Source: Notamacropus eugenii
Lineage: Eukaryota; Chordata; Mammalia; Diprotodontia; Macropodidae
Assembly: GCF_028372415.1 (NCBI RefSeq)
Contig: NC_092875.1
Span: 412,185,239-412,249,238 of the forward strand
Reading direction: 5' to 3'
Length of the DNA stretch: 64,000 nt
Numbering within the stretch: the first letter of the stretch is position 1; the number at the start of each line of letters is the position of its first letter. Positions 1-10,275 of the stretch are shown here, piece by piece. The notes below the pieces were generated by a model. It searched no databases and was not told the DNA's origin. It saw only the letters and a list, made by a program, of their open reading frames with translations. Position numbers and translations under genes: made by a program.

Positions 1-942
1 AACACATATCTCTTCATTCCCAGCACAAATCATTCATTAAATAATTAGCATGCTACCTTGTTAAGACTCTTAAAAACTAAGGTAAGATATTCATTCAGGA
101 AAGCACATCAGCTTGTTTAGCATCTTTTTCTAATTAAGCATTAATCCCTCCCAGGAAGAATGAGTCATTCAAGCAAGTGAACTTTCAAAGATAAGGGATT
201 TCTCTTTTGTAAACTGCAATTAACAGCTCTTAACAGCAAGGAGGCCCCAAGATTTTTTTTTTTCTACTGAGCAGTTAAAATAATTCTGATTATTTCTGCT
301 TCCTCATTATTCTGCTAACTCTTCCAGAGAAAGGAAGACTTCATGACAACTGCAAAGACTTTTTAAGGCATTCTTCTTAGATTCTATCCCCATCATCCCT
401 GGAGCATCCACTGATGGCAGAGTTTGCAGTTTGGTAAACAGCTCTGGTCTGAGAGGGGGAAGTTACTTATACACTGCATGGCAGCTTGGGATCAGTTAGG
501 CTTTTGCAGGTGCAAAATACAACTTGGCATTCCAGCTGGCACATATGCCATAATTATACCTATAATTTTCAAAGTACAGCATAGCAATTTGTAATATATG
601 CAAATAGGAATCTTGGGAAATGTTTTTAGAACTACTCCCTCCCCCCACCTCCAAAGATTTGGAAATCTAAATCACATCCTAATTTTACAACCTCATGGAT
701 CTATAATCAAGACAAGGAAGTATTTCCTCTTTGATGCAGCTACTGACATCACTAAAACCCCCAAACCGGAGAAATCATGGGTAGCAATATTCTAGCCTGG
801 CACTGGAGAAGTTGTTTCTTTTAAGAGGAGAGAAAACAAGCCTCCTATGGCACTTAAATTTTGTAGTTTCATCTTCTTTCAGTGGATGCACCTGTCATTC
901 TGAAGGAACAGCAGTGAAAGTGAAAAATGTGGCTGTTCAAAC
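1..942. other. Unassigned, mostly unique sequence
   Basis: No recognisable repeat or gene. There are several TAAT/ATTA homeodomain-type cores, and an exact octamer ATGCAAAT at 598-605 inside a well-ordered AT-rich stretch (540-610). It could contain conserved non-coding sequence. The short open frames overlap no protein I recognise. Confidence 0.4.
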
Positions 943-1055
943 CACAAGTCATCTCCTGCACAGCACCCACCTAACTCATTCACCCACAAGTCATCTCCTG
1001 CACAGCACCCACCTAACTCATTCACCCACAAGTCATCTCCTGCACAGCACCCACC
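943..1055 (+). repeat. 42-bp minisatellite, 2.7 copies
   Basis: A 42-base unit beginning CACAAGTCATCTCCTGCAC repeats at 943, 985 and 1027 with no difference visible between copies; the third is cut after about 29 bases. 42 is a multiple of 3, so an open frame passes through it and repeats 14 residues, but nothing else suggests coding. Confidence 0.9.
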
Positions 1056-1424
1056 CTGTCATTCAAAAAGCAACATCTGGGAAATACAGTCTGCCTGTCA
1101 TAGATGGCACAGTTTCTTCAACTAATTAGGGAAGAAAGAGAGAGTGTGGTCACATGACTATAGTACTTCGGACTAACTGCTATCTTCATTACAGAATTAC
1201 AGAGCTGCAGGTGTAATTCAAGAAGGAAGGGTTCCAATAACCTGCAAGGTGTTTTGTTTTGTTTTTTTACCCTTTAAAGATGCCCTAGAAAAGATATATT
1301 AAAAAGTCAACTGATAAACTTGGAAGCGTTTAACACTAGGGGGCTTTAAAAAGCATGGATTGAGGTCCTGATTGATCTCAGGTGATGAGGGCAGAAGTTT
1401 ATTTTTTTGCTTCAGCTTTCCTAA
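1056..1424. other. Unassigned sequence
   Basis: AT-rich sequence with no gene or repeat family recognised. Confidence 0.3.
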
Positions 1425-1590
1425 GGGGCAGTCAACCAGTCAAGTATTTATTGAGCACCTGCTCTGAACTGAGTACTGTCTTTCATACTGGGGGAAGGGT
1501 GGTGTTGGGGGAATGGGAGGATCTGCAGAAGGATAGGAAAGCTTTCAATTTTAAGGTGGAAACAGTACAAAGAAATAACCCCACAATCAC
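1425..1590 (-). repeat. L2 LINE 3' fragment, antisense
   Basis: It contains the antisense L2 terminus (agtatttattgagcacctg), followed by a degraded body. Old and diverged. Confidence 0.5.
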
Positions 1591-1749
1591 AAAGACCTAA
1601 TATTAAAAAAAGTTGAAATCAGCTATATTTCAGTGCTTTGTCCATGTCAGGGCTCCCTTTACGAAAGTATAATATAAACACTCCAGGTCTTAGAAGATTG
1701 CCTTCATAATTTGCTATGACTCCGCTTCCCCCTCCAACTACTTGCCTGC

Positions 1750-1757
1750 ACACACAC

Positions 1758-1819
<62 letters not shown>
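1750..1819. repeat. (CA)n microsatellite
   Basis: About 70 bases of nearly pure CA dinucleotide with one CG interruption near the left end. Confidence 0.95.
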
Positions 1820-1822
<3 letters not shown>

Positions 1823-2041
1823 GGAGGTCAACTTCTGTCGAATAGCATTTCCAGGTTGGTCCAAAGATGACAGATGGTCCACTGCCGAACTGTCTTTGTA
1901 AGGCTTGTTCAAGCTTGAGTCCCATTGGCATAGCCCTTGATAACTCTGGTTCTATCCATGTCATACTGAAGTACCAGAATGTGTCCTTTCATGGAAGGGT
2001 CTCAGATATGTGGAAGCATAAGTGATTCCAACATAAAGAAC

Positions 2042-3027
2042 TCAGCAATAAATTAATCAAAAAGCCTTTATTAATCATCTACTATAAGTTAGTCACAGAG
2101 GATACAAAAGAAAATAAGCAATCCCCACTCTCTAGGATCTTAAATTATATTAGGGGAGACAACATGTACTTATACAATTATACATGGAATAAATATAAAG
2201 AGAATAAGTAAAGGTGGTGAGGGAGGACACAAATAGGAAATTTCAGGTAAGGCTTCATATAAAAGGGAGATCTTGAGCTGCATCTTGAAGGAAGAGGATT
2301 CTATGAGATGAAGGATGAGGAGGAAGAACATTCCTGGCATGGGGGAGGGACATCCAGTATGGAGAAATGGAGATGAAAAATGGAATGCCATGTGTAAGGA
2401 ACACAAGGAAGGCCAGTTCATCTGGACCATAGAGTGTGGGAAAATGAATGATCTATATTAAGGTTGAAGATAGAACTTGGGGCCAGCTTGTAATGGCTTT
2501 AAAAGCCAAACAAAGGAGTTTGTATTTATTTGATACCAGAGATAATATCGAACCACTGTATTTTATTTAGTAAGTAGGGGAGGGACATGGTCAGATCTGC
2601 ACTTATGGAAAGCTACCTTCTCAGATGTGTGGTATGGACTGGAGTGGTGAGGCAAAGAAATCCACTACGAAACTATTGTGATAAACAAGATGAAAGGTGA
2701 TGAATTAAGATAGATGATAGTTGTGTGTTGAGAGGAGGATTGGATGTGATAAATGTTGTGGAGGTAAAAATGCAATATTTGGTAACTGACAGGATATGTA
2801 GTTTGAAAGAGAGTTAGGAGGCAAATAAAATGCTAAGATTACAAACCAGAGATACCAGAAGAATGGTGTTGCCTTCAACAGAAATAGCAGAGTTTGTTGA
2901 GGGGAGAAAATAATGAGTTCTAACTGGGACATGCTGAGTTTGAGTTGTCTCTGGGGACATTTACTTTCAAATATTCAGTTGATAGCTGGTGATACAAGAT
3001 TGAAGATCAGATGGGAAAGGAGCAGGA
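2042..3027 (-). repeat. L2 LINE, antisense (part 1, 3' UTR and ORF2 end)
   Basis: It starts with the L2 3' terminus in reverse (aaaagcctttattaatcatc) and continues with the conserved antisense L2 body: 'agatcttgagctgcatcttgaaggaag', 'cattcctggcatggggg', 'tttgatacc ... gggacatggtcagatctgc'. It is broken by the microsatellite at 3028 and probably resumes at about 3600-3995. Confidence 0.75.
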
Positions 3028-3181
3028 GATATATATATACACATATACACATGTATATGTGTATATATACATATGTATGTATGTGTATATATACACATAT
3101 ACACATGTATATGTGTATATATACACACATCTATACATATGTGTATATGTATAGGTGTATGTGTGTGTATGTATGTATGTA

Positions 3182-3214
<33 letters not shown>
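3028..3214. repeat. Compound TA/CA/TATG/TG microsatellite
   Basis: Alternating purine-pyrimidine tract with mirrored blocks of tatacacatatacacatg type, ending in a (TG)n run. It yields long spurious open frames on both strands. Confidence 0.9.
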
Positions 3215-3215
<1 letters not shown>

Positions 3216-3216
<1 letters not shown>

Positions 3217-3534
3217 CCCTTCCACAGTGCATGGATTAGGGACATGGTGCACCTCCCCTCCATGATCTGGAAAATTTGAATAAAAATTTTTGGCCCTCTC
3301 TTCATACCAGAAAAGAAGTCCAATTTTTTTCTCTCTCTTTTTAGGTGTTTACAGCATCTTATTGTAAAATTTTATTTAAGTATTTGCTCATAGGCTTTGT
3401 GTCATCTGCTGGACTTCTTGTGCCATCTGCAGCTTCTCCAAAACTCCTTCAAAATTCCTTATATAATTTCTTGTGCCAACCCACAATACATCAAAACTGC
3501 AATGGGGAAAGTCACAATGTGGAAGGGTTAACTC
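3216..3534. other. Unassigned block inside the interrupted L2
   Basis: A block of different character (starting 'cccttccacagtgcatgg') sits between two microsatellites and within the L2. It is probably another insertion. No family or ORF is recognised. Confidence 0.35.

Positions 3535-3577
<43 letters not shown>
3535..3577. repeat. (TG)n microsatellite
   Basis: About 40 bases of pure TG repeat. Confidence 0.95.
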
Positions 3578-3580
<3 letters not shown>

Positions 3581-3599
3581 CTGCATATAGATAATAATT

Positions 3600-3995
3600 A
3601 AACCCATATGAGCAAATGAGCTTAAAATGGAGAAAGAGGAGAGAGACATGATGATAGAACAAAGGAATCAGAGAAAGAGAGCTCAGATAATTAGGCTAAG
3701 AACTAACAGGATAGAATCATGAAAACTCAAGAAAGAGCATGAAGGGAGAAGGTGATTAACAGTTTCAGATGATGCAGGAAAGTAGAAAGGATAGAAAGAT
3801 CAAGGAGAAAAAAAACATCAGATTTGGCAACTGAGAAATAGTAGATGACTTTGGAAAGGAATTGAAGAGTGACTAGATTTGTGTGAGGTTGCGAGAGGAG
3901 AACCTTAATTAGAATTTAAAGGTGGGAAGGGATCTGTCATGGTAAAGAGGTGAAAGCATTCCTGGTTTCAGTGATGGCCGAACTAAAGGTGAATG
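3600..3995 (-). repeat. L2 LINE, antisense (part 2)
   Basis: It matches the antisense L2 ORF region upstream of the reverse transcriptase core ('agatcaaggag ... cagatttggcaactgag ... gactttggaaagg'), in the same orientation as the copy at 2042. The RT core between them is missing. Likely one insertion later split and deleted. Confidence 0.55.
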
Positions 3996-4000
3996 TAAGA

Positions 4001-4469
4001 TGTGTGGGGGTAAAAAAAAATGAGCGGGTCTACTGGAGTGTAAGGGGCCCAGAGGGTCCCAGGGGGTGCAAGTCAGAGGCAAAGCCTGTTCCCGTGGGAA
4101 CGGTGCTGATGCGCACCCTGGCAGAAGCTCTGTGTGACCCTGGAACCTGATGTTCCTGCAGATACCAATGTCCTGTACAGTAAAGTTACAAGTGAGCCTG
4201 GGAACCCAGGAACTAGCTGCAGGAACAAGATAAGCTTTCTTCCTTACTGCGGGTGTAAGGATGTGGAACAGTCATGAGATGGTGAAGTAATGGGATGAGC
4301 TCAGCATGTATGTGATTGGTGGATCAGCCTTTATAAACCCTAACCCTCAGCTGAATAAAGAGTTGTTGTTGCCTGGATCATCTTGTCTCCAGTCTCCTTC
4401 CTTCAGGGCCCACAGAGTAGAAGCCTGTGGGTCAGGGGGATCCAGGGGTTCGGGCTCTGACCCCGAACA
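4001..4469 (+). mobile_element. Endogenous retrovirus solo LTR
   Basis: Starts TGTGTGGGGG and ends CCCCGAACA (TG...CA ends). It is markedly more GC-rich than its flanks and has a promoter layout: an inverted CCAAT (ATTGG) at 4315, TTTATAAA at 4330 and AATAAA at 4354. No gag, pol or env sequence flanks it, so it is a solo LTR. A target duplication was not seen and the left boundary is approximate. Confidence 0.75.
4315..4359 (+). promoter_or_regulatory. LTR promoter and poly-A signals (CCAAT, TATA, AATAAA)
   Basis: Inverted CCAAT at 4315-4319, TATA-like TTTATAAA at 4330-4337 and AATAAA at 4354-4359. This compact order is typical of LTRs with a short R region. Activity is unknown. Confidence 0.6.
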
Positions 4470-4884
4470 CTGGAGGACTTCTCACTTTTCCAAGGGTAGA
4501 TTATATTGTGTAAATAAGTCAAAGGCTATATTCTCAGTCTAGCCAAATCTCATTGAATGGTTGAGCAGAAGTATTCAGAACTACCATTTCCACAAAATTA
4601 TTTATTTGGTAAGGTCTAGCATTCATTGTAGATGTAGATATTTAATGAACATGGCAAAATCTTGTCTGTCTGGTATCAGAAGTGAATGAATTATTTTGAA
4701 TATCATCATTTTAGAAGAATGAAAGCATTCAAGTATCATTTTGTTTTTTATAATGCTGGATTTCTTTTTTTATCTAATTTCACATACTCCTTTGCATTCT
4801 TAAATACAGTATACTGAACATAATCTCTATTTCCCTAGATGACTCAGTCATCTTTACACATCAGCTATCATTTTATTCTGATAG
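4470..4884. other. Unassigned sequence
   Basis: AT-rich, no recognisable gene or repeat. Confidence 0.3.
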
Positions 4885-4995
4885 AATGAGAAATCCTTGA
4901 GGGCACAGATAGTATCATTTTTGTCCTTGTGTCCCCAGCAGTTGGTTCCTGACACATATGAGGTGCTTAATAAATGTATGTTGATTGATTATACA
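4885..4995 (+). repeat. L2 LINE 3' end, sense
   Basis: Contains the L2 sense terminus: 'ccttgagggcacagatag', 'tgtccccagca', then 'gaggtgcttaataaatg' followed by ttgattgatt. Confidence 0.75.
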
Positions 4996-4999
4996 ATGC

Positions 5000-6035
5000 T
5001 ATAAAAAAGATGCTCTCAAAGTCTGTACCTAAGTCTGCTTACGCTTTCAATAAATTTGCACAGATATTTTACTTCTTCTCTTGTGTATTTTGATTTTTTA
5101 ATTGCTTCCTCTTTATGTAAGATTTCCAGCTATTATTTCTTACTGATATCAGTGTGTATTCCAACAGCAGCTTTTCTCCCTTTATTTTTGTAAACCAAAT
5201 AACTCTATTGTTAGAATTTATTATAAAAAGGCATTTAATAGGATCTGAGTAAGGGCTTTAAATGACTCTCCTATATGATCTGGGTATATGCCTCTGTTAG
5301 AGAAAAAAAATTTAGATATGAGAGGTGCTAGTGGATTCATGATTTAGGATGTTTTACTCATTCTTGAGATAGGGATAGCTAGACTAGACTATGGCTTCTT
5401 GAATGTAGCTATCCAAGAGAAACATTATCCTTTGTTATATTCTGGCCTAACAGTGCTCAATCTGATGATGTCTCTCATCATTTACATTATAAATTTTCAG
5501 ACTGCAAAGACTACCCATTATTGTTTACTAATTTGGCTCCATGGTGAGTACCTACCCCTCAAAGATGGCTTCAATTCAACAGAGAAACACTACTCTATTC
5601 ATTGGCTTTAATAAAAAAAAAGAAATAAAAGATAAATTACTTTATAATTAAAATGTTTTAAAAGTCTATTGAAGATAGGTATAGAGATCCAAAAAACTGA
5701 AATATGTGTTATCCCCACTTTTTTTACTGTTTCAAGTTGCAATGTGATTTTCTGGATTTAGTCTAAGATCAACCTAAGAGCTTCAAAGGAGTTTTTACAG
5801 CCATAAAGAAAATAATATGCTTTGCAAAAGTAATTTGAAATTCATTTTCCTGACTAAAAGGCCATGAAGAGACTAGTAGGTTGACTTAATAACAGTGTGA
5901 TATGAAATTGAACTGTCTCTATGTGTTGATACACATCTCTCACATTAGATTGAGCAACATTTTATGTTCATTTTCAGCACCATTTTTTTGGCTGTTGTTA
6001 AATACACACACCAGGAAAATAATATTTGTCATGAG
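5000..6035. other. Unassigned sequence
   Basis: About 1 kb of AT-rich sequence; no gene, RNA gene or clear repeat is seen. Confidence 0.3.
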
Positions 6036-6039
6036 CTCT

Positions 6040-6175
6040 AGATTTAAAGAGGGTGTTAGACTTCATTTATTCTAACCTCTTAATTTTATATATAAAGAAA
6101 CAGGAGTGAGAGACATATAGTCACGTACCAAGGGTTGCACAGGTTAATAGCAAAGTTGAGATAAAGTACTAAGTT
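6040..6175 (-). repeat. MIR-like SINE fragment, antisense
   Basis: Shows the decayed antisense MIR core order: 'tctaacctcttaatttta', 'aagaaacagg', 'agggttgcacaggttaatag'. Confidence 0.5.
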
Positions 6176-6309
6176 TCAGAATAAGCTGACACAAATGATG
6201 AATACTAAGGACCAAAAAAGGACCTTAGAAGAAAAACAACACACATGTTGAAGGTAAGTTTTTGTTATATTGAGAGCAAGTATAACTGGCTTACTAGCTG
6301 ATCTCTGAG

Positions 6310-6640
6310 ATCAACAAGCCACCTCCCATCTCTCTGCCTTTGTACAGGGCTCTGCATGGAGCCTTGCCCACTTCAGCCTTTTAGAAAACCTGGCTTCCTT
6401 CAAGGCTCAGCTCAAGTGCCTCCTACATATAAAGTCTGCTGTAATCCCTTTAGTTATTAGTGTTCTCTCCCTTCTGAAGTTACTTGACATTTGCTTCTTG
6501 GTATACATGTTGTATTCTCCAGCAGAATGTGAACTCCTTGATAGGGACTGTTTACCTTTTGTTTTATATCTCCTGCTCCCACCACAATGCCTGAACATCA
6601 CAGGCACTTAAATGCTTGTGGAGTTGTTGAACTGAAACAA
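6310..6640 (+). repeat. L2 LINE 3' UTR, sense
   Basis: Recognisable L2 blocks in order: 'ccttcaaggctcagctcaag', 'agaatgtgaactccttgat', 'tatctcctgctcccaccac', then the terminus 'ggcacttaaatgcttg'. Confidence 0.7.
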
Positions 6641-7344
6641 AGAAAGGAGCTAATATTGCTCTAGGTTAACAGGGCAAGATAGATAACAAAAGGAAGAAGG
6701 GACTGTTCAAATTCACTTTTGCTTTTTTTTCTCTAGAAGGAGAAAAATCTTTAGAAGGATAGAATAAAAAAAACCCTTAATAAATAGCTGAAATTCAAGA
6801 GAACTGAGGTGATGATAAAATAGTAGCTACATGTTCTCAGTGCATTAAGTCACTGGGTTCACCGCAGGATTCTGAAAAAAACAAACAAATGGAAAACGTA
6901 ATTATTGGTAGGAGGTTGTCAGTAGTCTTCTCAAAATGTGAAGGAGAAAGTTCCACAGAATTTAAAGACAAATATACTGATTTTCAAAAAAAGGTAAGAG
7001 ATTAGATTATTCACTTTATAGACCAGAGAGCTAGCTTCAATTTCTGGAAATATTCTAGAATATGTTATCAAAGAGATGACCTGTGGTCCTCGGGAATAAT
7101 AGAGGAGATGTCTAGGTATGAGTTTATTAAGAGCAGATGATGTCAAACTATCAGCATTTCCTTTATTGACAGTTTCTAGTCTAGTAAATCAAGGGAATAT
7201 TATAGAAACATATAAGGAGTTCATCAAGAAATTTGACAAATTCTCATGATATCCTGCTTGATATGGAGAAGAGCCAGTTAAATTAAAATATAATTTAAAT
7301 GGATTCAGAGGAGATTAAGCCCAAATTTATTCTTGTTCTTATTT

Positions 7345-7598
7345 AGTTGTTTTTCAGTCATGTCCAACTCTTCATGACCCCTTTTGGGGTTGTCTTAACA
7401 AAGATACTGGAATGGTTTGCTATTTACTTCTCCAGCTCATTTTGCAGATGAGGAAACTGAGACAAACATGATTTAGTGATTTGCCCATGGTCACACATGG
7501 TCTCAGTAAATGTCTGAGACAAGGTTTGAACTCATGAAGATGCCTCTTTCTGATTCTAGGTCTGGTACTTTATCCAGTGTGCCATCTAGCTGCACAAA
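7345..7598 (-). repeat. tRNA-headed SINE with RTE/BovB-like tail
   Basis: Plus-strand text starts with the reversed tail (cagtcatgtccaactcttc), passes the 'tactggaatggtttgctatt' block and the MIR-like 'gcagatgaggaaactgag', and ends with the reversed tRNA-derived head (gtgccatctagctgc). Inserted within L3. Confidence 0.8.
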
Positions 7599-8633
7599 TT
7601 TGAACTATTTGACCCCAAATAGTCATGATTCATGAACCAAAGTCCAGCTGGAAGATGGCCTCTAGTGGCAGGCTCTAGTGATCTGTCCTTAGTCCAATTC
7701 TATCAAGCATTTATATTTAAGCATTTTATTATTGTGTGAGAGATGTGCAAATTTAGAAAATCCATCCCAAATGTTTGCATGTACTATTTCTACCCAACCT
7801 GTGGTAGAGCATACCACATACTGGTCTGATCAACCACAGTTGGACACAACGCAACTTGACTCTAACATAGTTATGTCACTTTGGTCCTCTTTAAGAATGA
7901 AGTACAACAGCCAGCCAACCAATCACTGAATTTCTGATTCTATTAGAGTATACTTGATAACATGTGGTATTACTTATATATCCCTTAAATAGTAAAAAGG
8001 AATGGATGAAGAATTAAATCATATTGAATGTGTCTTCTGTGGAGAATTTACTGAAAGACATGGCAAGAATCATAAAATATGAGAGTCAGTCAACTTGTCA
8101 ACATGGTAAAGTATGTACCATGGTATGAATCAATTAGGTTATTAACATATTGGAGGTTTTGAGCTGTTAAATTAAGGGAGAAAATGACATGTACATCAGA
8201 TTTGTAGTTGACATCATACTGTGAGATATTTCTAATAAAAACATTAGAAGGAGAACCCCAAAAGATTTAAACAGATTTGGAAAATGGGTTGATTCTAATA
8301 ACATTAAGTTTAAGAAACATAGCTCTATATTTGGATTTTTAAAATAGATAAAATAATAATTCCATCTTTTATCACAATATGATACTATATTATATCATAA
8401 TCACATTATTATTAATAGGAGTATAGTGTTGACAAGGAGGTTGATGACTGGTCTTACTGCACTCTGCCTTAGTAGGACAACATTTTCAATTCTGCTACTT
8501 CTGGTTGCCTAATCCAAGTAAGAGCTTTGATAAATTCAAATGAATTCAGAGGAGCCTGAGGAGGATAAGTGAGAAGAGTAGACTTTTAACAATCCATCAA
8601 GAAATTCAAGGGCTAGCATGGGGGTGGGGGGAT

Positions 8634-8947
8634 TGTGTGTTCGTCCTTTGTTGCTGAAGAAGACCATGCCATCAGAGAAATGATGACATGACTTGCACTG
8701 AACTTTGTTTTGAGTGAGGGAGGGCTGTGCAGGTCACCAGCCTCACTTCTCCTCCAGAGTCATCTGAATCCAGTGACCAGATATTCATCAGGATGAGTGG
8801 AGATGACCCAGGATGAGACAATTGGGGTTAAGTGACTTGCCCAAGGTCACACAGATGGTGTGTGTCAAGTGTCTGAGGTGAGATTTGAATTAAGGTCCTC
8901 CTGACTCCTGCACTGGTACTCTATGCACTGTACCTCCTAGCTGCCCC
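8634..8947 (-). repeat. Full-length tRNA-headed marsupial SINE
   Basis: Starts with the reversed tail (tcgtcctttgttgctgaag, aagaccatgcc), then 'gtgagggagggctgtgcag', 'tcacttctcctccag', and ends in the reversed tRNA head (ctcctagctgcccc). Most complete of six copies of this family in the window; inserted in L3. Confidence 0.85.
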
Positions 8948-9004
8948 AGAAGAGAGTACACTTGCCCTGATGGGCCCCAGAGGGCAGAACAAGGAACAAT
9001 GAGA

Positions 9005-9278
9005 GGCAGCTAGGAAACTAAGTAATGCAGGGAATAGAGAGCTGGGCCTGGAGTCAGGAAGACCTGAGTTCAAATATGATTGTGGACCCTTATTAACTGT
9101 ATGACCCTAGATAAGTCATTTAACCTCCACCTACTTCAGTTTCCTCAATTGCAAAATGTGGACCATAATAGCCCCTACTTCTCAGGGTGGTTATAAGGAG
9201 CAAATGAGATAATTTTTATAGTACTTAACACAGTACCTAACAAATAGCAGGCTATTAATAAATACTTATTCCCTTCCC
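9005..9278 (+). repeat. MIR/CORE-type SINE, near full length
   Basis: tRNA-like head 'ggcagctaggaaac', then 'ctggagtcaggaagacctg', 'agttcaaat', the core 'tatgaccctagataagtc', 'cagtttcctcaattgc', and an L2-like tail ending 'ttaataaatac'. Inserted in L3. Confidence 0.85.
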
Positions 9279-9390
9279 CTTCTTAATTGGAAAGGATTTA
9301 AAATTGTCCAGAAGTACAATGGACTGCTTTATGATAATGGGTACCTCATCACTCATGGTATTCAAGAGGTAGGTGGATGTCTATTTGCTG

Positions 9391-9854
9391 GAGACAAATT
9401 TTTAGATACTGTGAATGGCTTGCCTCCTCCCCTTTTTCATTTTACAATGTTCTCTTGAACAGATTCACACACATCCGGAGAAATACATTCTATTTAGCCC
9501 TCATTAGATTAATTTCTACTCTTGCCAAGTATATTGTATTCCTGTACCTAAAGCCACAGCACAGAAGTGCAAATACTGAGACTATCTGCTCAGCCAACTG
9601 CTCGTTTTCCAAATTAGTTTTTTCTTCTGCCTTCAATCAACATCAGGAATAAAACACACCATTTGTACCTTTGAGGTATTCAGTTTCCAGCTTATGACTT
9701 CACAGTCCCTAGCAATGCCTTGTAGGTTTCTTCTGACAATGCCACTTTTTCATAAGTGAGATTCCAAGAAGTGAGCATGGGTCATTGCTTTGATCATGGA
9801 GGCTCTTTATCATATCTTATATACAGCCCAGGAAAAAAGAATACTCCACTGTGC
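9391..9854. other. Unassigned sequence
   Basis: Probably unique. A 91-residue open frame (9377-9652) has no recognised domains and no sign of being a gene. Confidence 0.3.
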
Positions 9855-10083
9855 CAGAGGTGTCAAACATGCAGACAGCAGGTTTCATGAGTCCTACAAC
9901 ACTTCCAAGTAGGGACCTAATCAGCCTAAAATGTAATTAGGATATATTTAGCTAACTAAATAATAAAATAAATGATATAAGAATAAATAATAAATCAAAA
10001 TATACTAAGGAATAAATAATATTGATATGCACTTTATGTATTGTTCAGTGGTCTCTCTTTGTATTTGAGTTTGACATTAACTG
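9855..10083 (-). mobile_element. hAT-like non-autonomous DNA transposon
   Basis: The left end CAGAGGTGTCAAA is mirrored by GTTTGACA...ACTG at the right end. The interior 'gttcagtggtctctctttg' and the reversed 'catgagtcctacaacact' fit a common marsupial non-autonomous element. It has no transposase. An 8-bp target duplication was not found. Confidence 0.6.
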
Positions 10084-10094
10084 ATCTATTCCAT

Positions 10095-10275
10095 AGAACA
10101 TGAATTTGGAACTGGAAGGTCCTTAGAGGCCATTTATTTCAACACCATCTTACAAATAAGGAAATTGAGACCCAGAGAGGATAAATAACTTGCCCAATGT
10201 GCACAAGAGTCTGTATCTAAACCCCAGGACTACCAATTCCAAATTCAGAACTCCTTGCCCTGCACACTACTGTCT
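10095..10275 (-). repeat. MIR-like SINE fragment, antisense
   Basis: Antisense pattern: 'aactggaaggtccttagagg', 'aaataaggaaattgagaccc', 'agagaggataaataacttgc', 'ccaaattcagaactcc'. Confidence 0.65.

Larger units (their letters stand above)
6790..9390 (+). repeat. L3/CR1 LINE, sense, with three nested SINEs
   Basis: Order and wording follow the CR1/L3 ORF2: 'ccgcaggattctgaaa', 'gagctagcttcaatttctgg', 'tctagaatatgttatcaaag', 'gatgtcaaacta', 'agaaatttgacaaattctc', then after a SINE 'tctagtg ... gatctgtccttagtcc' (the GVPQGSVLG region), 'gacatcatactgtg', 'cttactgcactctgcc' and 'ccccagagggcagaac'. It ends around 'ggaatggactgc'-type text and 'cattcaagag' near 9370. The frame is destroyed by many stops. 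SINEs at 7345, 8634 and 9005 interrupt it, and the L3 reading resumes after each. Confidence 0.75.

Noticed and set aside
1619..1964. Open frames with Cys-Val or His-Thr repeats
   Set aside because: Translation of the (CA)n microsatellite.
3028..3323. Long open frames on both strands rich in Tyr/Ile/His/Thr or Val/Cys
   Set aside because: They are translations of a TA/CA/TG microsatellite with no protein character.
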